DNA from: Leptospira ellisii
GTDB taxonomy: Bacteria > Spirochaetota > Leptospiria > Leptospirales > Leptospiraceae
Assembly: GCF_002811955.1 (NCBI RefSeq)
Contig: NZ_NPEF01000060.1
Coordinates: 1-19,395, forward strand
Length of the DNA: 19,395 bases
Direction of reading: 5' to 3'
Shown here: piece after piece, positions 7,842 through 19,395 of the stretch
Layout of the letters: each line of letters begins with the position of its first letter
How positions within the stretch are numbered: position 1 is the first letter of the stretch
Program-made: the position numbers and the translations under genes
The notes under the pieces: model-generated
The model's input: only the letters and a program-made list of their open reading frames with translations
The model's database searches: none
What the model was told of the DNA's origin: nothing

Positions 7842-8741
7842 TTATATTAGTAATTTCTGAATCGTTTCGGAAAGGATCGAAGCCGCTTCGTGGAATCGGA
7901 CCGCTTTCAATTCTTCGGGGCGTTTGTCAGCATCCACTCCGGCCCGTTCGAGCGCGGAGAAACATTCGTTCCTGAATTCCTCCTCCGAAAATAACCGCGA
8001 ACCGCTCACTTCAGTAGGAAGCGAAGTAAGCGGCGCGTCGCGGAACGATGAAGTCAATTTTTTTCTTTTTCCCCAAAACGCGATTCTACAAAGGCATTCC
8101 AGCGCTATAAATCCGGACTCGTCCGGAAAAAAGGGTGAGGCTGCGTATTCCAATACGGAGGAATCGACGTTGGGTCTAGGATAAAAGGAACCCGCTTTGA
8201 CGTCCTTTTTCAATTTCCAACTTCCGTAAGAAGATAAGTAAAATTGAATGGAAGAGGGTTCTCCCGAAATGCGTTTGGCGAATTCCTTCTGCACCAGGAA
8301 GGTGGCGCCCTTGAGTCCTTTCAGATGTTTAACGGCGCTTAACGTGAGTTCGGAGGAGATGTAATAGGGAAGGTTTCCGAAAAGATAAACGCGTTCGTTT
8401 CCGTATTCCGGCAAAAAACGCAAAGCGTCCCCTTTCCGCAGTTCGAATTCGGGAAGATATTCGCGGAGCCAAGCAGCGTATACGGGATCGATTTCGAAAA
8501 GTGTGACCGGTTTTTCGAATTCGAGCAAACCGTGCGAGATGGCTCCGAGCCCCGGTCCGATTTCCAAAATCCGATCGATGGAAGGTAGAAGTTCCGCGGT
8601 TAAACCGGAGAGTATGGATCGGATCGCGTTCGGATCGATCAGAAAATTCTGCCCCCATTTTTTTAAAGGGGCCGAAGATTTCGACTCCAGAAATTTCCGG
8701 ATCTCAGAAACTTTCCGAAATGGGTATTCTCTGGAGTTCAT
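7842..8741 (-). CDS. rsmA: 16S rRNA (adenine(1518)-N6/adenine(1519)-N6)-dimethyltransferase
   Basis: With the start at 8741 the protein has 299 residues. The KsgA/RsmA family signatures are clear: WGQNFLID near residue 29, the SAM-binding EIGPGLGAIS (60-69), the acidic FEID that binds the ribose, GDAL, and the catalytic NLPYYISS (123-130). It dimethylates the two adjacent adenines near the 3' end of 16S rRNA late in 30S assembly. An upstream in-frame ATG at 8777 exists, but the 8741 start has GGAAA upstream and gives the usual N-terminus; even so it overlaps the comEC end by 38 bp. It is the last gene of the lolA-trpS-comEC run. Loss of this gene gives kasugamycin resistance in other bacteria. 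Confidence 0.93.
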   Translation of the reverse strand: MNSREYPFRKVSEIRKFLESKSSAPLKKWGQNFLIDPNAIRSILSGLTAELLPSIDRILEIGPGLGAISHGLLEFEKPVTLFEIDPVYAAWLREYLPEFELRKGDALRFLPEYGNERVYLFGNLPYYISSELTLSAVKHLKGLKGATFLVQKEFAKRISGEPSSIQFYLSSYGSWKLKKDVKAGSFYPRPNVDSSVLEYAASPFFPDESGFIALECLCRIAFWGKRKKLTSSFRDAPLTSLPTEVSGSRLFSEEEFRNECFSALERAGVDADKRPEELKAVRFHEAASILSETIQKLLI

Positions 8742-10647
8742 GTTTTTCCAGAAACACCCAACCTTCTCCCAACCCAAGCAGTTTTCGGTTCCGATTCCAG
8801 ATCCGAGAATTGTCCTTACTGCCGAAGGGGGTTTCCAATACGATCCATCCGTTTCCCTTCGCGGTTTTTCGTCCGAGTTCCGCTAAGGAATCCCGCTTCG
8901 TGTGAAAAAATAAGATCCTGGAACCTCCCGGCAGATCGATTTCACGGACCCTTTCCGTTTTCCGAATGCGCCGCGGATTTTCTTTTTCCAATAACTCCGC
9001 ATCCTTTCCCGAATACGAAATCGAAGTTTTCGAATCGGAGCGGATACAACGCATCGCCCAGTCGATACAGGATCGGTCGTCCGCGAAAATTCGGTTTAGG
9101 TCGATTCCGTTTCGTCTGCCGCAAAAAAGTCCCTTCGATCGATAGAACGCCGTCGAAAGTTTTTTATATCCGTATTTGCATTTTCCGGAGAAGAATAGGG
9201 AATCTCCTCTTCTCAACAGGAAAAAAAATCCGTTGTTTACGATCCGATTCGGTTCCGGAAAACGATCGGCGGATCCATATAAAACCGCGTGTACGAGAAC
9301 GATGACGACCACGGAGAACGCTCCCGCGAGAACCGCGTTTTTTCTCCGGAAAAATCCGGGTTTTTCGGGAAAATCGGATAAGAATATTTTAATATTTGTA
9401 AGTTTACTTTTGTTTTCCAGAGAAAGGCATCGTTCCGATACGAACGCGGCCGCGATCGTTCCGAAACAAAGAAAAATCCAGCCGATCATTCCGATCCAAA
9501 CCGCGTTTCCCATTTCCTTATAAAATCCGAGAGGTTCGGCGAGCGTGTCCGAAAGGTAGAATAGGATTCTGATCGTGAATTCCGAAACGTTCCAGGACGG
9601 CTGGACGATCCAATCGATTCCCGTCTGCTGCAAAAGTAGGGAGATATAGATCGAGGGTAACACGATTCCGGCGAGGGGAACCACTATCAGGTTGAGAAGC
9701 ACGGCGCCGAAACTGAACGAACCGAAGGCGTATAACAGGACGGGCATCGTTCCCAGGCCCGCCGAAAAGGAGACCGCGAGATTCTCCTTTAAAAAGGAAA
9801 CGAGCCGTTTTTCGTCGGTCATAAAATTAAGAACGAGTTTAGTCGGATTAGAAAAAAGGAATATTCCCGCTACGGCTCCGAAGGATAGGCAAAACGACAC
9901 CGAATGAAAACGGAGCGGATCCCAAATCCATAGAATCCACGCCGAATTCAAAAGCAGATCCGCCGGTCTCAGTTTCCTGAAAAACAATCCTTGAAACAGG
10001 ATCAGCCCCGCGAAGACCCAAGCCCTCGCGAGGGAGACGGGATATCCCAGCGCGGAAAGATATAAAAAACCCGTGAGAAGAGGCGAGATTCTCGCGATCG
10101 CAGAAGGAAGTCCTGGGATCCGTTTTAGGATTTGAAACTGAACTCCCATTAAAATTCCCAAGTGCAGCCCGGACGCCGCAAACAGGTGTAATATCCCGCC
10201 TTCCTTCGCCTTTTCTTTGAAATCTTTGGAAAGACGTTTGGATTCTCCGAAAACCAATCCCAAGGCGATGCCGTGCGAATCGGAGTCCAGATCGGCGTTT
10301 TCCAAGTCGGATCCTATTTTTTCCCGAAAGGATTTTTGAAAGCCCCGTTCCGCTTCTCCGAATACGGTCGTTTCCGTCCGAAATTTTTTTTTCGCGTCGT
10401 CGATTCGAAACCGTTCCGGAAAAACGAAGATCAGCGTCGAAAAGAAGAATATTCCAAAAATTAAATATTCTAAACCTTGAATCCGTTTGAGGAATAGGAT
10501 CGGGATCGAAGTCGCGAGTAGGACGATGCCGATCGTGAACGGAAACTTCTCCGGAAAAACGGCTTCTAAAACCACGCCCAAAAGCGTTCCGAGGGCGAAT
10601 TTCGATATCGCGGAACAAGGCACCCAGCCTCGAAAATGTCTGCTCAT
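8704..10647 (-). CDS. comEC: ComEC/Rec2-family DNA uptake channel protein, without the metallo-hydrolase tail
   Basis: The 647-residue protein has two or three N-terminal spans, a soluble stretch (about 80-150), the competence-domain hallmark HLFAASGLHLGIL (154-166) and a run of spans to about residue 420, another span near 446, and a soluble tail. ComEC forms the inner-membrane channel for single-stranded DNA during natural transformation. Full-length ComEC ends in a metallo-beta-lactamase-like nuclease domain with an HxHxDH motif; the tail here (about 465-647) is soluble but basic and shows no such motif, so a nuclease function is doubtful. The start at ATG 10647 lies 68 bp after trpS. Other competence genes are not in the window. 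Confidence 0.85.
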   Translation of the reverse strand: MSRHFRGWVPCSAISKFALGTLLGVVLEAVFPEKFPFTIGIVLLATSIPILFLKRIQGLEYLIFGIFFFSTLIFVFPERFRIDDAKKKFRTETTVFGEAERGFQKSFREKIGSDLENADLDSDSHGIALGLVFGESKRLSKDFKEKAKEGGILHLFAASGLHLGILMGVQFQILKRIPGLPSAIARISPLLTGFLYLSALGYPVSLARAWVFAGLILFQGLFFRKLRPADLLLNSAWILWIWDPLRFHSVSFCLSFGAVAGIFLFSNPTKLVLNFMTDEKRLVSFLKENLAVSFSAGLGTMPVLLYAFGSFSFGAVLLNLIVVPLAGIVLPSIYISLLLQQTGIDWIVQPSWNVSEFTIRILFYLSDTLAEPLGFYKEMGNAVWIGMIGWIFLCFGTIAAAFVSERCLSLENKSKLTNIKIFLSDFPEKPGFFRRKNAVLAGAFSVVVIVLVHAVLYGSADRFPEPNRIVNNGFFFLLRRGDSLFFSGKCKYGYKKLSTAFYRSKGLFCGRRNGIDLNRIFADDRSCIDWAMRCIRSDSKTSISYSGKDAELLEKENPRRIRKTERVREIDLPGGSRILFFHTKRDSLAELGRKTAKGNGWIVLETPFGSKDNSRIWNRNRKLLGLGEGWVFLEKHELQRIPISESF

Positions 10648-10715
10648 ACCGGATCGGTTCCCGGCCGAGTTTGTGCGGTCCGAAAAAAAGGAAATTTTCC
10701 GGACGGAGATTCCTT

Positions 10716-11680
<965 letters not shown>

Positions 11681-11684
<4 letters not shown>

Positions 11685-13507
11685 GCTTCCTCCGATCTAG
11701 TCGTCTCGTAGGGTTTACCGGCCAGTCGTTCGTATTCTTTCATCAATGAATTCAATTCCGTATCGATCTTTTTATGGAGGGTCAGTTTCGTAATCGTAAA
11801 TTTGTCTTTGTATATCACGGCGTAGTTGTATAGGAGTTTTGCCATCTCCAAGAACACGAAATCCAGCGTTTTTCCGTTGAGTCTGTTTCCGGAAACTAAC
11901 GTGGAATCGCAGTAAGGGATGAATCGGTGGAGAATTTTGATCTCTTCGATCACCTTCTCTTTGGAAACGAGAACCCGTTCGTTCAACTTCCCGGTGGATT
12001 CGTATTGTTTCGCCAATAAGTGGTTTTCCACGATGATGTTGATCTTTTCCGCGAACTTTCCCATGAACGCGGCCGCGTCTCCGAGAAGTTTGAGGAGATT
12101 CTGCGTGATCTGATCCTCGACTCCCGTGGTGGAGGTCGTATGTTCGTTGTAAGTCGCGAAGCTGTATTGGAAACTCGGATATTTTTTGTTGAATGCGTCC
12201 AACAAACGGAGCAGGTTGTTGATCTGTTCTATGTCGCTCTTAAAAAGTCCGGGCAACATGATGATCACGTCGCGGCTTTGGTTTTTCGTGCCGATTTTGA
12301 CGGTCCCTTCGAGAATGGGCGCATACGAAGCCTGAAAATCCCGAAGTAGAAGATACATCAGTTTATGCGGAGTTCCTTTAAACGCGGATTTGATGGAAGC
12401 GGACTGCATGTTTTCCGGGACATGATTTTCGAAATAATCGTCCACGATCAGATTGAGGAAGTCGAAGTTCATCCTTCCTTTGTCGTCGATCCTGAAATAA
12501 CGTTCGCGCAGATTCTGAAGTTCCTCTTTCCGATTGAGTCTGGTTTGGATGTCGTCGGCGAGACGGATCAGGGTCGTCTCCACTTCCTTGATGATGTCGG
12601 AGGAACCCTGGAATTTCATCTCGTTGATCGGAGGAACGTTGAGCTGTTGTACGATCTCTTCCCAAGTGATCATTCGTTTGGTGGCGACGATGTGAAACGC
12701 GCGGATCGCGTCGGTCATTCTCGGTCTTCCGTTTTCCAAATTGAGACCGTACGACAACCCGGCCATGATCTGGGGTAATTTTGGAACCAGTTTTTCGTCC
12801 TTTTTGATCAATTCTGGAACCTGGGTCATGATGATGTCTTTGGAATCCTCGCGGCTCAGATGTCTTGCGTAGTATAACTCCAGTTTGGTGGCGCGGTTGA
12901 GGAAAATTTCGGGAGAAATTTCGTCGATAAAAAGGCTGTCGAGGGATATGATGCTGTTTAGAAGTTTATTAAAATTTAATACTACGTTGTAGACGAGCGG
13001 TTTCCAATATCTCCAACCCTGTTGTTCGCAGAAACGCAGGGCCTGAATCGTGGCGATGATCTGATCCTCTTTCAGGAATTTGAACAGGTTTTGAACGCTC
13101 GGGGCGATCTGAAGTTTTCTTCCTAAAAATCCGACTTCGATCGTTCCGGATTCCCTGGCGAACTTGTTGATGGCCGGGTTTCCCCCGAAGAGGTTGGCCA
13201 AAAATCCGATTCCCGCGGAAGGGGGTTCGTTCCGTTTGGCAGGGGCCGTTTTCGCGGCGCTTTTTGCGGACGCGGAACTTTTTTCGGAGGCGCGTTTCGA
13301 TTTCTCTTCGTCGTCGAACTTCTTATTTTCTTCCTGCTTTTTCTTATCGAACTCTTCGTCGACCTTCTTCATCAAATCGATACGAATGAAAATATCGTTC
13401 GATTTTTGGATGACTTCGTCGATTTTCTCCTGATGTTCCGGACTTCTCTGTTTGCGATATAAATCCGCGAAAATTTTATGAGCGTCGGTCCTAGAGTTGA
13501 AAGACAA
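11681..13507 (-). CDS. Spirochaete-type conserved protein of unknown function, 608 aa
   Basis: The start is a TTG at 13507 with AAGGA about nine bases upstream, five bases after the lolA-like stop. The protein has no signal peptide or membrane span. Residues about 20-75 are a charged helical region, followed by a Lys/Ala/Ser-rich linker (about 70-95), a short hydrophobic [10 protein letters not shown] stretch, and a large alpha-helical body to the end. No enzymatic motif is visible. From memory a similar large cytoplasmic protein occurs in other spirochaetes (a DUF5312-like family), but I cannot confirm this. Its place between a lipoprotein-carrier gene and trpS, with overlapping ends, says it is expressed with them, not what it does. 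Confidence 0.75.
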
Positions 13508-13512
13508 GCCGT

Positions 13513-14106
13513 TTATTCCTTTTCGTTCAACGGATTTTCAACGATTTGAGCGCTGGACGGTGCGCTGAAATTAAAAAGAGAAGCGGATAAACCTACGTTC
13601 GTCTGCACGCCGGAAAAACTCACGGAAGTGTATTCTCCGGATCCTCTATGTTTCATCCGTAAAGATTTTGGAGTATTGTCAGGGTTCATCGTAACCACGA
13701 TTTCTTCGTACGTTTTTGTGGAGGATTTCAGTCGGATCGAACCGCCGACCTGAGTCACTTCTTCATAACCGCTGAGCAAACCGAAAACTCCGCCGGACGT
13801 TCCGCGCAGATCCTGTTTTCCGACGATCGCCCTTGCGGGAGAATAAAACCAAAGAAATCTTCCGTTGGAAGATACGACCCTACCATCGGAGAATTTGACG
13901 TGTAAATAGTTGGGTTTCTTAAAAGAAAGTGTGCCTGAAATTTCGTTATTGATCGTTACGCTCGCTCTTAAGGAGGAAATTTCTCCCATTCGTCCCAGAA
14001 GCGCGCCCAATCTGTCTCGTCCAGGGTCCCCTGAAACAGAAATGCCGCAGACTAAAATCAGCGCTGCGGCACCCCGGAGGATTCTCCTGATGTTCAAAAA
14101 TGCCAT
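13513..14106 (-). CDS. LolA-like outer membrane lipoprotein carrier protein
   Basis: The 197-residue protein has a signal peptide (basic IRR, hydrophobic to about residue 25). Its mature part has the LolA/LolB beta pattern: [27 protein letters not shown], then [18 protein letters not shown] (the N-G-x-x-x-W-x-Y turn typical of LolA) and short repeated strands to the end. LolA carries lipoproteins through the periplasm to the outer membrane, a role that fits the many lipoproteins of Leptospira. The protein is at the front of a five-gene run. The only good start, ATG 14106, lies inside a palindrome and has no Shine-Dalgarno sequence before it. Confidence 0.8.
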   Translation of the reverse strand: MAFLNIRRILRGAAALILVCGISVSGDPGRDRLGALLGRMGEISSLRASVTINNEISGTLSFKKPNYLHVKFSDGRVVSSNGRFLWFYSPARAIVGKQDLRGTSGGVFGLLSGYEEVTQVGGSIRLKSSTKTYEEIVVTMNPDNTPKSLRMKHRGSGEYTSVSFSGVQTNVGLSASLFNFSAPSSAQIVENPLNEKE

Positions 14107-14121
14107 AGTTTCAAACTATGG
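14103..14121. promoter_or_regulatory. 19-bp palindrome covering the lolA start codon
   Basis: CCATAGTTT (14103-14111), one central base, then AAACTATGG (14113-14121) form a perfect dyad. The start codon of the lolA-like gene (14104-14106 on the minus strand) is inside one arm. In the mRNA the arms could fold and hide the start codon; in DNA they could bind a dimeric regulator. Confidence 0.55.
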
Positions 14122-14125
14122 GCAA

Positions 14126-14210
<85 letters not shown>

Positions 14211-14215
14211 CGGAT

Positions 14216-15196
<981 letters not shown>

Positions 15197-15202
15197 TTCT
15201 CC

Positions 15203-15965
<763 letters not shown>

Positions 15966-15997
15966 TAAATGGGTACTCCAAAAAATTAGTGCTGTTA

Positions 15998-16014
15998 ACA
16001 CAAAAATCTTGTGT
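15998..16014. promoter_or_regulatory. Small dyad upstream of etfB
   Basis: ACACAA (15998-16003) and TTGTGT (16009-16014) flank five bases, 34 bp before the etfB ATG. It could be an operator; a palindromic CTACGTAG lies next to it at 16015-16022. Function is unproven. Confidence 0.35.
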
Positions 16015-16046
16015 CTACGTAGTGCAAACCACTTTTTTGAGCGGGT

Positions 16047-16416
<370 letters not shown>

Positions 16417-16432
16417 AGAGAAGAGGATAACG

Positions 16433-17613
<1,181 letters not shown>

Positions 17614-17617
<4 letters not shown>

Positions 17618-18309
17618 GCCGAAAAAACATTCAGCTTACCGAAAAACTGGAAGATTATATCTTCCGTAATTCCGTCCGCGAATCGCCTACGTTCCGGAAA
17701 CTGAGAGAAGAGACCGGAACATTGGCTCAGGCCAACATGCAGATCAGCCCCGAAGAGGGGCAATTCCTTCACTTACTCGCCAAACTTTCCGGAGCGAAAC
17801 GGATTTTGGAAATCGGAACCTTTACCGGATATTCCTCTTTGTGTTTCGCTTCGGCCTTACCCGAGGACGGAGTTCTCCTCTGCTGCGATATCAGCGAAAC
17901 CTGGACGAACATCGCGCGTAAGTATTGGAAAGAGACCGGTCTTGAATGGAAGATCCGTTTGAAATTAGGATCCGCATTAGAGACTTTGCAAGTTCTTCTC
18001 GATTCCGAATCTTTTCCGGATTGGGCTTCCGGTTTTGCGTTCGGTCCCTCTTCGGTCGATTTGGTTTTTTTGGACGCGGATAAGGAGAGCTATCCCGATT
18101 ATTATCGGTTGATCATGAAACTTCTGAAGCCGGGCGGGCTTTTGATCGTAGACAACGTACTTTGGGACGGCAGCGTCGCCGATTCTTCGCATCAGGAACC
18201 TTCTACGATCGCGATCCGCAAACTCAACGAGACGATTTATAAGGACGATTCCGTCGATCTCAGTATGATTCCGAGCGCCGACGGAATTTCGTTGGTAAGA
18301 AAGAAGTGA
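17614..18309 (+). CDS. SAM-dependent O-methyltransferase (CCoAOMT/COMT-like family)
   Basis: The protein has 231 residues if it starts at CTG 17614. SAM is bound by EIGTFTGYSS (66-75); the metal site is Asp154 (FLDADKE), Asp180 and Asn181 (VDNVLWDG). This is the cation-dependent catechol/caffeoyl-CoA O-methyltransferase type. From memory it closely matches the L. interrogans enzyme of known structure, including the N-terminal SRKNI.LTE.LE.YIFRNSVRE stretch and TGTLAQANMQISPEEGQF. That stretch is present here only if translation begins at 17614, where the codon is CTG overlapping the dehydrogenase stop (CTGA). The first standard start, TTG 17722, would remove the first 36 residues. The natural substrate is unknown. 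Confidence 0.88.
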
Positions 18310-18330
18310 ATCGACGCCGATCCGAAGGAA

Positions 18331-18390
18331 ATCATTGCGAAACGTTCGACCTTGGTTGACCTTGCGATACAACGAACGTTCCGCAATGAT
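18331..18390. repeat. 18-bp inverted repeat with 24-nt loop in a convergent intergenic region
   Basis: ATCATTGCGAAACGTTCG (18331-18348) and CGAACGTTCCGCAATGAT (18373-18390) are complementary at 17 of 18 positions. On the plus strand the odd pair is A-C; on the minus strand it becomes a G-U wobble, so the fold is stronger for minus-strand RNA. It lies 21 bp after the O-methyltransferase stop. The loop contains ACCTTG twice. Confidence 0.8.
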
Positions 18391-18434
18391 GAACCGGATT
18401 CGCCGCGAAGTCGTGAATGACCTGCGAGGGCAGT

Positions 18435-18471
18435 ACTTCGAACGAATCGTCGGCTCGTTCGAAGTCGTTTT
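18435..18471 (+). terminator. Rho-independent terminator, O-methyltransferase side
   Basis: ACTTCGAACGA (18435-18445) and TCGTTCGAAGT (18455-18465) form a perfect 11-bp stem with a 9-nt loop, followed by CGTTTT on the plus strand. It would end transcripts of the dehydrogenase/methyltransferase unit, and may also act on the convergent lipoprotein gene. Confidence 0.65.
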
Positions 18472-18482
18472 AACTTAGAGAA

Positions 18483-18986
18483 TCAATAACAGTTGGTATC
18501 CCGCCGACACGCCAATAAGGTTTTGAAGCAGACCGTTTGTCGATCCGTACAGGAAAACGGTTGAGAATCCGTGCAACCTATATGAACTCCCGTCTCGTTG
18601 CAGGCTCCGCTTCCCGCGGTTTCCTCCACTTGGATATTGAGTCTGGCATAAGCCCTTCCTTGATTAAAATTCACCGTGTATGGAAGTTTACCCGAGGACT
18701 GAGTAGGCGTTCCGGATATGATTCCGGAATGAATGTCCATGGATAACGAATTCGTCAACCCGGGCTGAATCGTGAAAGAAGCCATCACCGTTTCGTTAAA
18801 AACGGAAGGGGCGTAACTTCCCGGAGCGTTCTTAGTGAACACTAACGAAGCCCCGTTATTATACGTGACTCCCGCAGATCTGGCGATCATAAGCCACAAT
18901 AGATTTTCCGTCGTTTTATCCATTTCCTCGTTTCGACAATCGAGAAAAAGAAAAAGCAGAAACGGGATAACATACCGTTTTCCCAT
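18483..18986 (-). CDS. Putative Ig-domain (He_PIG-like) lipoprotein with cysteine-rich tail
   Basis: The 167-residue protein has a short basic-hydrophobic signal ending FLFLDC (Cys17), a lipobox with the unusual Asp before the cysteine. Residues about 67-108 resemble a putative Ig domain of the He_PIG type: FTIQPGLTNSLSMDIHSGIISGTPT followed by LPYTVNF. The last 40 residues hold six cysteines (129, 138, 146, 153, 160, 166), suggesting three disulphides in an exported tail. It is probably a surface or periplasmic lipoprotein; binding partners are unknown. The ATG lies one base after the stop of the upstream gene. Confidence 0.7.
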   Translation of the reverse strand: MGKRYVIPFLLFLFLDCRNEEMDKTTENLLWLMIARSAGVTYNNGASLVFTKNAPGSYAPSVFNETVMASFTIQPGLTNSLSMDIHSGIISGTPTQSSGKLPYTVNFNQGRAYARLNIQVEETAGSGACNETGVHIGCTDSQPFSCTDRQTVCFKTLLACRRDTNCY

Positions 18987-18987
18987 C

Positions 18988-19395
18988 TTATTTTTTAGGT
19001 TTTTCTAAAGTGTTCGTCGCCGCTCTTCTTTGTATGATCCATTCCGCAAGATTCTGGCCGGATTCGGTCCATTCGAATTCCTGATAATGGAAATAGTCCT
19101 TTTCTTCGGCGCAGAACGTGCGATCGCTGATGCGTTCCGGTTCCTTATAGGCCAATTCGAACATATTCTCCGGCATGGAGGTTCCGTGTCCGCCCGACAA
19201 ATGTCGATACGATTGATAGGTTTTGTTTTCTATCTTTTTTAACGCGGCTTTGGAAAGGTCCAGATTTTTCAAACCTTTGGACTTTAGATAAGAGAAGAAA
19301 GAAAGTGCGGCTTTGTTTTTCTTATCCGACGTCAACATCGTTTCGAACACGTTCTCCCCGGTTTTAGGGTTGTATTGATTTACGTTCGCCCCTTT
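18988..19395 (-). CDS. C-terminal part of a possible ankyrin-repeat protein, 5' end outside the window
   Basis: The frame is open to the window edge; 135 residues are visible. They begin KGANVNQYNPKTGENVFETM, which matches the GADVN..D..G.TPL pattern of an ankyrin repeat hairpin, then a helical stretch and a polar tail with no cysteine motif or membrane span. A GTG at 19350 could be called as a start but the ankyrin-like match before it argues against this. It is followed at one base by the cysteine-tailed lipoprotein gene, so the two are probably one transcript. With only one repeat visible the family is tentative. Confidence 0.55.
   Translation of the reverse strand, partial: KGANVNQYNPKTGENVFETMLTSDKKNKAALSFFSYLKSKGLKNLDLSKAALKKIENKTYQSYRHLSGGHGTSMPENMFELAYKEPERISDRTFCAEEKDYFHYQEFEWTESGQNLAEWIIQRRAATNTLEKPKK

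Noticed and set aside
7377..7850. A 157-codon frame within the HDOD gene
   Set aside because: It is out of frame with the HDOD protein and Arg/Gly-rich, as expected for a shadow.

Overview
The window reads as chromosomal DNA of a spirochaete, most likely Leptospira. The arguments are mixed. The O-methyltransferase at 17614-18309 closely resembles, from memory, the Leptospira interrogans enzyme whose crystal structure is published. Several short lipoprotein signal peptides have the loose lipoboxes typical of spirochaetes. A 608-residue protein of spirochaetal character sits directly before trpS. Base composition is moderate by eye (not counted), so a GC-richer Leptospira species would fit better than L. 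interrogans. I see no phage, transposon, CRISPR or plasmid signal; nearly all of the window is ordinary genes on both strands, with short intergenic gaps.

Layout. 1-1287 (+): the C-terminal end of a membrane protein, with an in-frame hexanucleotide tract, overlapped by a GDSL/SGNH-hydrolase lipoprotein. 1355-2440 (-): a paraoxonase-like calcium beta-propeller lipoprotein, divergent from 2568-3607 (+), a phasin-like coiled-coil protein and a class D beta-lactamase/transpeptidase-fold protein. A long perfect dyad with a TGCA core lies between the two divergent units. 3747-3818 (-): tRNA-Pro(GGG). 3885-4364 (-): SixA-type phosphohistidine phosphatase, divergent from 4494-6225 (+), an ABC ATPase/permease pair. 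6316-7836 (+): a GHKL-ATPase-like/HDOD fusion.

7842-14106 (-) is a tight run of lolA-like, 608-aa spirochaete protein, trpS, comEC and rsmA, read in that order and ending almost touching the HDOD gene. 14232-15964 (-) is etfB-etfA, followed by a hairpin and a stray 28-bp copy of the etfA tail. 16047-16370 (-) is a small membrane protein, divergent from 16433-18309 (+), an isovaleryl-CoA-type acyl-CoA dehydrogenase and an O-methyltransferase that appears to start at a CTG codon overlapping the dehydrogenase stop. 18310-18482 is a gene-free convergent region with two strong hairpins. 18483-19395 (-) is a cysteine-tailed putative Ig-domain lipoprotein and the end of a possible ankyrin-repeat protein.

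How the genes work together: EtfAB would take electrons from the nearby acyl-CoA dehydrogenase, so 14232-17617 looks like a beta-oxidation or branched-chain acyl-CoA oxidation neighbourhood. The lolA-to-rsmA run mixes lipoprotein export, translation and DNA uptake and is best read as housekeeping. No complete new system stands out. The most unusual items are the TGCA dyad at the phasin/paraoxonase promoter, the ATPase-HDOD fusion, the CTG start, the lolA start codon inside a palindrome, and the double hairpin at 18331-18471.
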